NCBI GenBank assembly: GCA_965249735.1
Contig: CBDFMS010000023.1
Coordinates: 496,001-560,000 of the forward strand
DNA length: 64,000 bases
Direction: 5' to 3'
From: JANQSS01 sp965249735
GTDB lineage: Bacteria; Bacteroidota; Bacteroidia; Chitinophagales; Saprospiraceae
The notes below the pieces were generated by a model, which had not been told where the DNA came from, searched no databases, and worked only from the letters and a program-made list of their open reading frames with translations. The position numbers and the translations under genes are program-made. Every line of letters starts with the position of its first letter. Position 1 is the stretch's first letter. Shown here piece by piece: positions 25,977 through 35,686 of this stretch.

Positions 25977-26021
25977 AAAGATCCACGATGGTCTGTAAAT
26001 CAGGCCGTCGTGGATTTTTTT
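25977..26021 (+). terminator. Rho-independent terminator after the cytochrome c gene
   Basis: ATCCACGA and TCGTGGAT form a stem at 25981-25988 and 26008-26015, extended by an A-rich 5' side pairing with the T-run at 26015-26021. It closes the electron-transfer operon before the helicase gene. Confidence 0.85.
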
Positions 26022-26106
26022 ATGACATATTCAATTCTTGAATCCCACAAATCGACTGATAGTCAGCTTCTTATTACCTAGACTGAATTATCCAAACAAT
26101 TACCCC

Positions 26107-26114
26107 TACCTTCG
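26107..26114 (+). promoter_or_regulatory. Bacteroidota -7-like box TACCTTCG
   Basis: One mismatch from TAnnTTTG, nine bases before the helicase ATG. If used, the leader would be very short. Weak evidence. Confidence 0.35.
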
Positions 26115-26123
26115 CCGCTCATT

Positions 26124-27410
26124 ATGCATAAAAACATGACATTCAAAGAATTAGGAATAATTGAGCCTATCCTCAGAGCGCTCAAGGGTGAAGGATATAC
26201 ACACCCTACACCGATACAAGAACAATCGATACCAATTCTCCTCAAGGGAAAAGACCTATTGGGATGTGCGCAAACAGGTACAGGTAAAACCGCGGCTTTT
26301 GCAATTCCCATCTTGCAACAGATATTTCAGGACCATGGACCAAACCGCGGATCAAAAAGAATTCGTGCCCTCATTGTGGCTCCCACCCGTGAACTTGCCA
26401 TTCAAATCGGAGATAGTTTTACAGCCTACGGAAAATATACCGGGCTCAAAAACACAACGGTTTTTGGAGGAGTTAAACAAGGAAAGCAAACTGATGCACT
26501 TCGCAGAGGTGTAGATGTTTTAGTTGCCACACCAGGAAGATTGCTAGACCTCATACAACAGGGGTTTATCAGCCTTAAAGACATCGAATACTCGGTATTG
26601 GACGAAGCCGATCGTATGCTGGACATGGGATTCATCCATGATATACGGAAGATCATCGCTCTTCTTCCAAAAAGACGCCAATCGCTCTTCTTTTCAGCAA
26701 CTATGTCAAAAGAGATAGTGAGCCTTTCCAGGAAAATTTTGGGCAATCCCGAAAAAGTTAGTGTCAAACCTGAACAAGCAACAGCTGAACGCGTGGAACA
26801 ATCCGTCTATTTTGTCAGTAAAAAAGACAAACCTGCACTCCTTTTACATTTACTAAAAACGACAAATATTCAATCAGCCCTGGTTTTTTCACGCACCAAG
26901 TACGGAGCTGATAAAATCGTCAGACGAATTCACAAAGCAGGAATTCACGCCGAAGCGATACACGGAAATAAGTCACAAGCCGCCCGCCAACGCGCACTTG
27001 GAAATTTTAAATCCGGCAAAACGACGGTTCTGGTTGCTACGGATATTGCCGCACGCGGTATCGACGTAGATGAACTGTCCCACGTCATCAATTTTGATTT
27101 ACCAAATATCGCTGAGACCTACGTTCATCGTATAGGTCGAACAGGACGTGCCCGGGCAAGTGGTATCGCCTTGTCTTTTTGCAACACCGAAGAACGCGCG
27201 CATCTCCGGGCGATAGAAAAACTAATCAGACAAAAAATTCAAGTTGTCGAGAAACATCCATTTGTCGATGACGGAACGGAAGAAGCACAAAAGCGACCGG
27301 TCAGACCTCAGCGCCCTTCGCGAAGAGGCAATTTCCACAATTCAGGAAAAGGACGCAACGCAGGTAATCGGCAAAACAAAGGTCGATCGAATTCACGTCG
27401 GGGAGGTTAA
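26124..27410 (+). CDS. DEAD-box ATP-dependent RNA helicase, RhlE-like
   Basis: Helicase of 428 residues. Q motif GYTHPTPIQ, Walker A AQTGTGKTA (about residues 52-60), motif Ia PTRELAIQ, DEAD box DEADRMLDMGF, motif III SATMS, and motif VI HRIGRTGRA. The C-terminal about 45 residues are Arg, Gly, Asn and Gln rich, typical of RNA-binding tails in RhlE-type proteins. It unwinds RNA duplexes in ribosome assembly or mRNA decay, often in the cold. It sits between the two copies of the Fe-S/NrfD module with no functional link visible. Confidence 0.95.
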   Translation: MHKNMTFKELGIIEPILRALKGEGYTHPTPIQEQSIPILLKGKDLLGCAQTGTGKTAAFAIPILQQIFQDHGPNRGSKRIRALIVAPTRELAIQIGDSFTAYGKYTGLKNTTVFGGVKQGKQTDALRRGVDVLVATPGRLLDLIQQGFISLKDIEYSVLDEADRMLDMGFIHDIRKIIALLPKRRQSLFFSATMSKEIVSLSRKILGNPEKVSVKPEQATAERVEQSVYFVSKKDKPALLLHLLKTTNIQSALVFSRTKYGADKIVRRIHKAGIHAEAIHGNKSQAARQRALGNFKSGKTTVLVATDIAARGIDVDELSHVINFDLPNIAETYVHRIGRTGRARASGIALSFCNTEERAHLRAIEKLIRQKIQVVEKHPFVDDGTEEAQKRPVRPQRPSRRGNFHNSGKGRNAGNRQNKGRSNSRRGG

Positions 27411-27484
27411 CAGGTCAATTATTTGTCCGTATATGTAACCTCAGCTACCTTCATTGACCTGCATATTATGTAATTTGCAATGAC

Positions 27485-28879
27485 ATGAAAACATCTCAAG
27501 ACGTAGCAGCCGAGCCCGTGGTCCATTCTGAAATTCCATATGAAGAACTCTTCAGCGCCCTAAGAAAAAGTGAATATGATCTTCTGGATCGTAGCGGCCA
27601 CACTTACCTCGACTACACAGGTGGTAACATGTATGCGCGCACGCAGTTAAGGCAACATATGCAGCTGCTGGAAAACAATATACTTGGCAATCCGCACTCT
27701 ACAAATCCCACTTCCGTTCAATCGTCATTTCATGTGGAAGAAGCACGAAATAAAGTCATCTCTTTTTTCAATGCTGACGATTACTACTGTGTCTTCACAC
27801 AAAATGCTACTGCTGCATTAAAAATAGTTGGTGAGTGCTATCCATTTAGCGATGAGAGTTTTCTAGGACTCCTGGCAGATAATCACAATTCGGTTAATGG
27901 GATCAGGGAATATTGTGCAAACCGAGAAGGTCACTATGAATATTGTCCGATACAATACGAGGACCTCCGAATTGATGATGAGAAACTCCATGATTTTTTA
28001 ACTAGCAAGAAAGATTATCCGGCAAAATTATTTGCTTATCCTGCACAATCAAATGTTTCCGGTGTCAAACATGACCTCAAATGGATCTCGGTTGCTCAAG
28101 ATCTGGGTTGGGATGTATTACTAGATGCAGCCGCTTTTGTTCCCGCCAACCGACTTGACTTATCACTCGTAAAACCCGATTTTGTTACCATTTCTTTTTA
28201 TAAAATGTTTGGTTATCCGACCGGAATCGGCTGCTTATTAGTGAAGAAATCCGAATTTGACAAATTGGTTAAACCCTGGTTTGCCGGAGGCACGGTGACA
28301 CTCGCCTCAGTTAAAACCAGTCATTATTATCTGGCGCAAAATCATGAGCGTTTTGAAAATGGCACCATTGATTATTTGGGTATTCCGGCTGTAAAAATCG
28401 GTCTTGATTTCATTGATACTATTGGAATGGATAAAATCCATAGTCGTGTCCGTGCCTTAATTAATTATTTATACGAACAACTTAGTGAGATCAAACATGA
28501 TACCGGTGTCCCCGTTGTACATATTTTCGGACCCGAAGACCGCCAGCATGTAGGAGGTACCTTGATCATGAATTTCTTCGATGCAAAAGGAAAGGCCTAC
28601 CCTTTTGAGTATATCGAATCCCAAACCAACGCTAAAAAGATTTCCATTCGTTCAGGCTGTTTTTGCAATCCAGGCACGGATGAAATAAATAATTGTCTGA
28701 CCATTGAAGAATTATCAAAGTATTTCACCAGCCGTGATAGTGGTAATTATCATGACATGATTCATGTACTTGGAAAAATGCGCGGGGCCATCCGTGTATC
28801 AGTCGGCATCCCTACTAATATCCAGGACCTACAGAACTTCATATCTCTGGTCAAAGAATTGAAGAACCAAAAACGATAG
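27485..28879 (+). CDS. Class V aminotransferase-fold PLP enzyme, Mo-cofactor-sulfurase-like
   Basis: PLP enzyme of 464 residues in the cysteine desulfurase/MOCOS-like group. The PLP Lys is Lys240 in SFYKMFGYPTGIGCLLV. The N-terminal LDYTGGNMYARTQL, GNPHSTNPTS and the C-terminal SIRSGCFCNPGTDE fit this subgroup, with a Cys in the SGCFCNPG loop that could carry a persulfide. In eukaryotes related enzymes sulfurate molybdenum cofactor; in bacteria the role is often unknown. Its position between two respiratory modules without a Mo subunit is noteworthy, but no direct link is shown. Confidence 0.85.
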   Translation: MKTSQDVAAEPVVHSEIPYEELFSALRKSEYDLLDRSGHTYLDYTGGNMYARTQLRQHMQLLENNILGNPHSTNPTSVQSSFHVEEARNKVISFFNADDYYCVFTQNATAALKIVGECYPFSDESFLGLLADNHNSVNGIREYCANREGHYEYCPIQYEDLRIDDEKLHDFLTSKKDYPAKLFAYPAQSNVSGVKHDLKWISVAQDLGWDVLLDAAAFVPANRLDLSLVKPDFVTISFYKMFGYPTGIGCLLVKKSEFDKLVKPWFAGGTVTLASVKTSHYYLAQNHERFENGTIDYLGIPAVKIGLDFIDTIGMDKIHSRVRALINYLYEQLSEIKHDTGVPVVHIFGPEDRQHVGGTLIMNFFDAKGKAYPFEYIESQTNAKKISIRSGCFCNPGTDEINNCLTIEELSKYFTSRDSGNYHDMIHVLGKMRGAIRVSVGIPTNIQDLQNFISLVKELKNQKR

Positions 28880-29264
28880 ATAATTATCAAGGCAGTGTGA
28901 CTTAAGCCGATTTTGGAAGCTGATCAAGCGCCCAACGATCCAATAATAATATGTTGGTATTCTAAGATCTCCTGCAGATCTATTCTCATGATTATCTGCG
29001 TATAAAAACTCACTAATTAGATCGTCGCAAGTGACTACCATCATATTATCAGTTGACAAACATCATAATTATTTTGATTAGCACTAAGTACATTAAGGAA
29101 TGTAAATCTGTCATTTCTCATTAAAATAATTAAATATAAAGTCAAATTCTGGAGAAAATAAATCCTCGTTCTGATAAGTAGTTAAAAATTTTACATAAAG
29201 ACAGATCTAAAAGATCACATTGTGAACTCCTAATTGAGTGATCAAATTTTAAGAAAGTTGCACT
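28880..29264. other. Intergenic region before module copy 2
   Basis: A 385-base AT-rich spacer. A GATCAC / GTGATC pair (29213-29218 and 29238-29243), with an inner TCACA-T-TGTGA, lies about 20 bases before the Fe-S gene. It could be a regulator site, but the arms are short. No TAnnTTTG box was found and no coding frame is supported. Confidence 0.4.
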
Positions 29265-30158
29265 ATGGAAGATTGCAAAAGACGATCATTTATTAAATTA
29301 GGATTAGCAGCCGGGGCGATCTCATTAACCGGTACCTCAGGATGTTTATTTCCGGAGGCGCAAGAAGAACCAGGAGAAAAAGTAAAATTACTGAGTCCGG
29401 ATGGAAAACTTGTTGAAGTTAATAAATCAGCGTTACACGAAGTTCATTACCAACCCGTTTCACGGAAAGAAGCCAAAATAGGGATCCCTGGTAAAAAATT
29501 CGTGATGGTTGTCGACCTGGCACGATGTAAAAATGCTCGAAAATGCATTTCCAGCTGCGAACATCATCATCAACTAACCCCCGACAGACCTTTTATTAAA
29601 GTACTCAAAATGCAGGACAATGAGGCCTCCTCCCCGTACTGGATGCCCAAAAAATGTTTTCAATGTGATAATCCTCCCTGTGTAAAAGTTTGTCCGGTAT
29701 CTGCCACCTATAAGAGATCGGATGGAATCGTCCTGATCGATAATGAACGATGTATCGGTTGTAGGTTTTGTATGTCTGCATGTCCATATTCGGCGAGAGT
29801 GTTTAATTGGGGTGAACCACTAAAAATGAATGACACCAATCCAACGTATTCTCCTGAAACCAGTGTTCCTAGTAAAATCGGAACAGTCGAAAAATGTGAT
29901 TTTTGTCCTGACATGTTGAGGCAGGACAAGGTGCCCCATTGTATTACCGCGTGTCCAAATGGCGCTTTGTTTTTTGGAGACAAAATAGCTGATGCAGTGA
30001 CGAATGGTTCTGAGACATTTAGATTAAGCGTGCTTCTCAGGGATAAAGCGGGCTATCGATATCTGGAAGAGTTAGGAACCGAGCCCAACGTATACTATCT
30101 GCCACCAGTTGACCGCTTAGTACCTTTTGAAGAAACGTTGAAAGAACCCACTATTTAA
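29265..30158 (+). CDS. Tat-exported 4Fe-4S dicluster-type electron-transfer lipoprotein, copy 2
   Basis: Paralogue of the protein at 22195, 297 residues. Tat motif KRRSFIKLG and lipobox GTSGC (Cys27). Cluster motifs: Cys88, 94, 98; Cys131, 134, 139, 143; Cys163, 166, 169, 173; Cys211, 214, 226, 230. Ala91 again replaces the expected second Cys of motif I, so the loss predates the duplication. An EKVKLLSPDGKLVEVNKS segment follows the lipobox. It starts a three-gene copy of the module: Fe-S, NrfD-like, beta-sandwich. The two proteins are alike in order but clearly diverged, so this is not a recent duplication. Confidence 0.93.
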   Translation: MEDCKRRSFIKLGLAAGAISLTGTSGCLFPEAQEEPGEKVKLLSPDGKLVEVNKSALHEVHYQPVSRKEAKIGIPGKKFVMVVDLARCKNARKCISSCEHHHQLTPDRPFIKVLKMQDNEASSPYWMPKKCFQCDNPPCVKVCPVSATYKRSDGIVLIDNERCIGCRFCMSACPYSARVFNWGEPLKMNDTNPTYSPETSVPSKIGTVEKCDFCPDMLRQDKVPHCITACPNGALFFGDKIADAVTNGSETFRLSVLLRDKAGYRYLEELGTEPNVYYLPPVDRLVPFEETLKEPTI

Positions 30159-30178
30159 TATAGAAACCCGATTTGCGT

Positions 30179-31519
30179 ATGTCACAAAAAAGCGACTCTG
30201 TAACATCAGAAGATAGTCTATCAAGACTTGAACACGATTTACTCCGTCACATCCCAAAATGGGAACGCAATGATAAAATTTGGATGGCATTTTTAATCGT
30301 CATTATACTCATCGGTATATATGCGTATTATCGTCAACTCAGATATGGTCTTATTGTTACCGCAATGAGAGATTATACTTCATGGGGTATCTATATCTCC
30401 AATTTTGTCTTTTTTGTGGCCATTAGTTTGGTAGGTTCACTGGTCAGCTCCATCTTGAAGCTCTCTAATGCGAAATGGTCGACTCCACTAACCAGGATAT
30501 CAGAAATTATAGCCCTTGCATCTATCATCTGTGCTAGTATCATCATCATAGTTGATATGGGTCGTCCTGATCGCTTCATTAATGTATTGGTGCATGGCCG
30601 TATTCAATCACCCATTATCTGGGATGTTATAATCATCGTCACCTATTTCGTAATCAGTTTTCTGTTGCTTTATCTATCTCTGATTCCCGACCTTGCCATC
30701 TGCCGGGACAAATTATCAAACATTCCAAAATGGCAAAAAAAGATGTACAGGATATTTGCGATAAATTGGAATGACAAGCCAGAACAATATAAAGCCATAC
30801 AAAAACTTTCTGCTGTTCTGAGCATTTTGGTCATACCTCTTGCTTTTGCAATTCATACAGTGACTTCCTGGCTTTTCTCTACCACCTGGCGTCCAGGTTG
30901 GGACAGCACCAATTTAGGACCATATTTTGTTTCCGGCGCATTGATGGCCGGGGCTGCAGTTATTATTGTAGCTATGTTTTATATTCGCAGGTCGCTCAAT
31001 TTAAGAGCGTATATCACGGATGATCATTTCGATAAAATGGGTAAGCTATTAGTCTTGTTGTCCCTTGTTTATTTGTATTTTAATATCAATGAATACTTGG
31101 GACCTTCATTTAAAATGGTTGGTGTAGAAGGAGAGCATATAACCGAATTATTCTTCGGCAAATATGCTTTTATGTATTGGCTCGTTCAGATATTTGGTCT
31201 TATCATCCCAATTGTAGTTCTATTATTCAAAAAAGCACGGACACCTTTTCCCATGTTAATCATTTCCTTTTTGGTTATTTTCGGTGCCTGGTTCAAGAGA
31301 TTTCTAATTGTTATCCCGTCACTCCAACACCCGTATTTACCGATTCAAGACGTAGATGAATCATATCTACACTACATTCCTACATGGGAAGAATGGGCTA
31401 TCACTTCTGCTTCATTTGCCGGAGTTTTGTTGATTATTACCTTATTGATCAGATTAGTTCCGGTTATTCCGATTTGGGAAATTGCGAAGGAAAAAGGAAT
31501 TAAAATGGAATCCGAATGA
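30179..31519 (+). CDS. NrfD/PsrC/ActC-like membrane subunit, copy 2
   Basis: Paralogue of the protein at 23160, 446 residues from the ATG at 30179; a TTG at 30173 would add two. Ten predicted helices in the same order and the same motifs: DYTSWGIYISNF, SPIIWDVIII, WFKRFLIVIPSL. Probably binds quinone and pairs with the Fe-S lipoprotein encoded 20 bases upstream. The stop overlaps the next start (ATGA), as expected for an operon. Confidence 0.9.
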   Translation: MSQKSDSVTSEDSLSRLEHDLLRHIPKWERNDKIWMAFLIVIILIGIYAYYRQLRYGLIVTAMRDYTSWGIYISNFVFFVAISLVGSLVSSILKLSNAKWSTPLTRISEIIALASIICASIIIIVDMGRPDRFINVLVHGRIQSPIIWDVIIIVTYFVISFLLLYLSLIPDLAICRDKLSNIPKWQKKMYRIFAINWNDKPEQYKAIQKLSAVLSILVIPLAFAIHTVTSWLFSTTWRPGWDSTNLGPYFVSGALMAGAAVIIVAMFYIRRSLNLRAYITDDHFDKMGKLLVLLSLVYLYFNINEYLGPSFKMVGVEGEHITELFFGKYAFMYWLVQIFGLIIPIVVLLFKKARTPFPMLIISFLVIFGAWFKRFLIVIPSLQHPYLPIQDVDESYLHYIPTWEEWAITSASFAGVLLIITLLIRLVPVIPIWEIAKEKGIKMESE

Positions 31520-32382
31520 AAACCTATATCATCTATATCATATTCACATTTTTATTGACGGTTACTCTTGGTCATGATATCATGGCTGAACAAACAAAAA
31601 AAACACGTGCCAGAATAGATATTCAATATTTTAACACATCGATCAACGAGAGGTATTTAACAATTAAGGTTACAACAAAAGTAAACAGGAGATACCAACC
31701 CGTTCCCGGGGCCGAAATTAATATCTACCTGGACACAATGGTTGATTCATCTAACCTAGGTAGCATTACTACAAACAATAATGGTGTAGCCATTTTTACC
31801 TTACCCTTAAAATTCTTTGAAGCCCTAGATTCCCTTTCTGAATTTACGTTCATCTGTGCTCTAAAAAATCATTCGCAGGTAAAGAATAATGTAGCAGATT
31901 TATTTATTAAGGACATTGAACTAATAACAGAATATATAGATCAAGATTCATTCAAATGGATACGCGCAATTGTATTTAGCAAATATAAAAGTGAACACGA
32001 CATTCCACTCGAACAGGTCAAGATTGATTTTTTTGTGACCCGCCCATTTAATATGCTACCGATTTCGGAACCAATAATGACCGATGAAGAAGGGAAAGCT
32101 ACTGTTCCTTTTCCACTCGATTTACCCGGTGATGCTACCGGTCATGTTACAGCTGTGGTGAAAATTGATGATTCTGATGAGTATGGCACACTTGAAAAAA
32201 GAGATACCATACAATGGGGAATTCCAACAGTTTTCACAGATACTTCTTTGAAAAGATCACTTTGGGCTGCGGGGGCGAATGCACCGATTTTCCTACTCTT
32301 ATTAACCAATATACTCATCGCATTTATCTGGGGCACTATATTTTATATTGTATATAAGATCTATCGCATCAGCAAAATGTAG
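31516..32382 (+). CDS. Membrane-anchored beta-sandwich protein, copy 2
   Basis: Paralogue of the protein at 24511, 288 residues. An N-terminal export segment (about 1-24), two beta domains (VPGAEINIYLDT to FTLPLKFF; VKIDFFVTRPFNMLP to FPLDLPGDATG), the shared DDSDEYGTLE and WGIPT motifs, and a C-terminal helix (about 258-282). The start overlaps the NrfD stop by four bases. Probably the third subunit of the same complex type. No cytochrome c gene follows this copy. Confidence 0.68.
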   Translation: MKTYIIYIIFTFLLTVTLGHDIMAEQTKKTRARIDIQYFNTSINERYLTIKVTTKVNRRYQPVPGAEINIYLDTMVDSSNLGSITTNNNGVAIFTLPLKFFEALDSLSEFTFICALKNHSQVKNNVADLFIKDIELITEYIDQDSFKWIRAIVFSKYKSEHDIPLEQVKIDFFVTRPFNMLPISEPIMTDEEGKATVPFPLDLPGDATGHVTAVVKIDDSDEYGTLEKRDTIQWGIPTVFTDTSLKRSLWAAGANAPIFLLLLTNILIAFIWGTIFYIVYKIYRISKM

Positions 32383-32454
32383 ATAATCTTTCCTTCTCTA
32401 GTAATCAATATTTTTGAACCGGCAGATTCTTATTACATGCGATAATTTTCCTTC

Positions 32455-33729
32455 TTATTTATTTTTTGCGAATGTTTCTTCCAGAACTGAAAGACGTTGC
32501 TCGATTTTAATTAATTGGTCATTTTTATTTGTGAGTCTATCATTGGCATTGACCAATTCACTTTCCAATTCCTGGATGGCTTTTAGTAAAACCGGGATGA
32601 GCTCCATATAGTTTACGCTCTTAATTTGTACAATTTCACCATTGGCTTTCTTACTCGTGCCAGCATCACTTACTAAATTGGGCAGCACCTTTTCAACCTC
32701 CTGAGCAATTAAGCCCATTTTTAGTCGCTCTGCCAGACCCATTTCCGGAAATTCATCAACTCGGAAATAATAGGAAACCGGGTTAAGCTTTTTAACCGTT
32801 GAAAGCGCATGATTGATCGGGCTTATATTTGTTTTCAATCGAAGGTCGGAGGCGGCTGTCAATTCACCTGTGACATCGACGTCACCTGCAACTTGCAATT
32901 TGAACGCCGGACTAACGGTTCCAATTCCGATATCACCTGCCTTTGTAATGGTCATCCTCGTGAGGTCATCCGTATTTAAACGAAGTATTTCTTCAGCATC
33001 GATTTCTATGTCACCACCGACATCATCATTTTCTATAAACATATCAGATGTACCATGACCTATGTAGCCTACCTGTACCGCGCCTTCATAAAATCTGAGA
33101 TATTTAAACCAATCGGCTTCAAGTCTAATGTCCGCAAAATAAGAGGCATCAATGTGCAATTCTTCTTGCGGATCGCTCGTCCCTATACCGACATGACCGT
33201 CCGCATTAATTAACATCTTGGTTGAGCTATTAACATCGAAGTGTACGTCGACTTCGCCATCCAATTCAATTCGTGACCCGGCTTCAGTGGTTCTCATCCA
33301 TGCCGTATTTCCGGTATAGCCCATACGCGCCACTTCTGTAGAACCATCTTTCCAAAGAATATAACGGCCTTGATCCATTCCGATGTGGCCTGCATTAATA
33401 TCGAGTTTTTCGTCAGGAGTTGTGATTCCTATTCCTACATTTCCGTCGGATTTTATACTCATTTTGACGTCGTCCGCAGTACCCAAATACAATGAGCCGG
33501 TAGCATATTTATTCATTAAATATAAACTGATATTCGTATGCCAGATATAGCCGTTGTAGGTAGCTCCGTTATAAAATGTCAAGTACGAACTGGAGCCGGA
33601 AAGCCTGAGTGCCTCACTCGATTTGGAATTGGAAAGTAATCCACTCGAGCTTACAATTACTTGTGAATATAATCCTATAGGCAGGATGAAGAGACAACAA
33701 AGGATCAAATTATTATATACATTTTTCAT
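32455..33729 (-). CDS. Tail-fibre-like protein with S74 chaperone domain
   Basis: Exported protein of 424 residues with a signal peptide (about 1-22, ending GLYSQ). The middle is beta-rich with repeated short motifs (NVGIGITTPDEKLDI, HVGIGTSDPQEELHI, IGIGTVSPAFKLQV), typical of trimeric fibre-like proteins. At about 290-385 an S74 intramolecular chaperone domain starts SDLRLKTNISPI and contains MGLIAQEVEKVLPNLV. A short coiled coil ends the protein. In phages this domain autocleaves after trimer folding; in Bacteroidota such proteins are surface fibres of unknown role. It is 20 bases after the protease gene, so probably in its operon. Confidence 0.85.
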   Translation of the reverse strand: MKNVYNNLILCCLFILPIGLYSQVIVSSSGLLSNSKSSEALRLSGSSSYLTFYNGATYNGYIWHTNISLYLMNKYATGSLYLGTADDVKMSIKSDGNVGIGITTPDEKLDINAGHIGMDQGRYILWKDGSTEVARMGYTGNTAWMRTTEAGSRIELDGEVDVHFDVNSSTKMLINADGHVGIGTSDPQEELHIDASYFADIRLEADWFKYLRFYEGAVQVGYIGHGTSDMFIENDDVGGDIEIDAEEILRLNTDDLTRMTITKAGDIGIGTVSPAFKLQVAGDVDVTGELTAASDLRLKTNISPINHALSTVKKLNPVSYYFRVDEFPEMGLAERLKMGLIAQEVEKVLPNLVSDAGTSKKANGEIVQIKSVNYMELIPVLLKAIQELESELVNANDRLTNKNDQLIKIEQRLSVLEETFAKNK

Positions 33730-33748
33730 AATGCAGATTTTTTAAGAA

Positions 33749-35434
33749 TTATTTATTTAGTGAATTTTGTTTCTGATTTACTACATCGACATCAACATTA
33801 ATTTTTTCAGATATGATTGAATTACCTTCAAAAGCGGGTGTGCACGTCGCGAACTGAGAGCTCAGGATACCACCTACGCTGACATAAAATCCGGGATTCC
33901 ATTCTATGTCGCCGGCAGATCGCAAATGGACATTCCTGGTATTTAATACCGTACCACCCATTTCAATTTTGCTAGTCGCATAATACGTGTCAGAGTCAAC
34001 ATTGCCATCCAGCCAGATATAGCGTGGACATCCGTTCGAAGTCCCACAATCCAGATTACAAGACGCATTGTAGACTTTGCTGCGTATTAAATCACCTGGT
34101 TGCGGACCAAAGCCTAAGCTAAAATTGATACCGGGCATGCCAGAGGCATGACAATAACTCATCATCGTTCCACCACCGGCAGGAATACTAGGTAGGGCAC
34201 ACGACCCTTCTGTTGCCGAACAACCATCTATAGCCGTATTATTCCCGTTCCATACACATGCGTGCGTATGTCTTGAACCAAGTACATGTCCCATTTCATG
34301 GGTAAACACCATGACATTCCAGGAATACGTTGGAAACCCAGTTACTGAGGTAGACATATCTCCACTCACGCAATACGGACCACGGTCACCCGTAGGCGTA
34401 TAGGTACTGCATAATTCATCAATAAAAGCACACCCACCCTCTATATTACGTGAGGTTATTAAATGTGCTAATCTCCCATTGTAATTATTCTGTCTATAAT
34501 CACCATATTCGAATTTTAAGTCACATGCAACATCATCAGTATAGGGATCCGGAGTTGTCCACATAATTATATCTTTTAGTGAAATACTGATATTTTCATT
34601 ATTGTATAATGTGCCGACTTCATTTAATAATGCGAAAATGAAACTGGTGGCGTCACCGACATCATTCCAATCATCATAAAAACTCTCTTCCATTTCAACC
34701 ATGATATCAACGCAGTCACCTGATCTATCCGATTTGACAACACGATTTGTTTGACGTAATAACTGCTGATCTTGCTCTGAAAATGGCGTGTCTTCAGTGC
34801 CACATTTAAAATTTTGCTTTATTTTAAGTTTTTGATCGTTGTACAATATAAATTTATCATCCTTACCATCTAATTCGGCCAAAACATAGTTTCCAAATTC
34901 GTCCCCAAATAATCCACGCAGCATTCCTTCCGCAATCGTAATACTTGCAAAAGAATTCGGTATTCCTTTTACAGCACCGCGATAAAAGCGCGCTGGATAG
35001 TCGCTCATGGTAAATTTTTCTCCGATGGCGGTCCTTCCTTCAAATTCGCTGCTGATCGGAAATACTTCTACAAGGTCGAGCTCAATCTCTCGTCCGGGTG
35101 ACACAGGAATACGGAAATCAATTCCATCACGCATGGTGGCCATTAAACGAGTCAATGAACCAGCAGATAAATTCAACAACACCTGGCCTTCTATAAATTG
35201 ACTGAGATTGCTATTCCGCGAAGCCGAGGCCAATTCAAAAGGATTTACTTCCTGATAGGGTCCGACGTGCTTTAAGGATTGGGATTCCAAAAAAGCAACA
35301 CTCTCAGATTGTCGGTCGACTTCATGCGCGATGCCAAGTCGAGTCCGCTCAATCAAGTCCTGACCAATACTTTCAATTGTCTGGATCAAACACATAATTA
35401 GCAGACCTGAATAAACTAATATTTTCATAATCAC
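33749..35434 (-). CDS. M12B-like zinc metalloprotease, secreted
   Basis: Exported protease of 561 residues with a signal peptide (about 1-25). The extended zinc motif HEMGHVLGSRH sits at about 378-388, and a later SYCHASG segment may supply the Met-turn region. The N-terminal about 190 residues look like a propeptide. The C-terminal about 90 residues (SAGDIEWNPGFYVSVGGILS) resemble a 3-coathanger-stack-like beta domain, with no T9SS signature. M12B proteases are adamalysin-like. Probably first in an operon with the S74 protein downstream; substrate unknown. Confidence 0.85.
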   Translation of the reverse strand: MIMKILVYSGLLIMCLIQTIESIGQDLIERTRLGIAHEVDRQSESVAFLESQSLKHVGPYQEVNPFELASASRNSNLSQFIEGQVLLNLSAGSLTRLMATMRDGIDFRIPVSPGREIELDLVEVFPISSEFEGRTAIGEKFTMSDYPARFYRGAVKGIPNSFASITIAEGMLRGLFGDEFGNYVLAELDGKDDKFILYNDQKLKIKQNFKCGTEDTPFSEQDQQLLRQTNRVVKSDRSGDCVDIMVEMEESFYDDWNDVGDATSFIFALLNEVGTLYNNENISISLKDIIMWTTPDPYTDDVACDLKFEYGDYRQNNYNGRLAHLITSRNIEGGCAFIDELCSTYTPTGDRGPYCVSGDMSTSVTGFPTYSWNVMVFTHEMGHVLGSRHTHACVWNGNNTAIDGCSATEGSCALPSIPAGGGTMMSYCHASGMPGINFSLGFGPQPGDLIRSKVYNASCNLDCGTSNGCPRYIWLDGNVDSDTYYATSKIEMGGTVLNTRNVHLRSAGDIEWNPGFYVSVGGILSSQFATCTPAFEGNSIISEKINVDVDVVNQKQNSLNK

Positions 35435-35686
35435 TTGAATTTGGTTTCAATGAAATTTGAATGCACTACAAATAATAATTTAATTGTGAATACGCTTCGA
35501 ATATAACAGGCTTAGCGATTGAAATCAATTCTAATGTAGGAACGGTAAGAATGAATTAATAAAAGGAAATTTGCAGGTATGAAATGATACTCCCGACGTT
35601 AATTTGGAAATAAATCTATTCTTATTTGTAGTGAATATGTATGACGTTGGGTATTATCTATTCAAGCCAGCCCAATGGAAAAATTC

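Noticed and set aside
27440..27482. -7 box before the class V enzyme (TAATTTG)
   Set aside because: One base short of the TAnnTTTG spacing.
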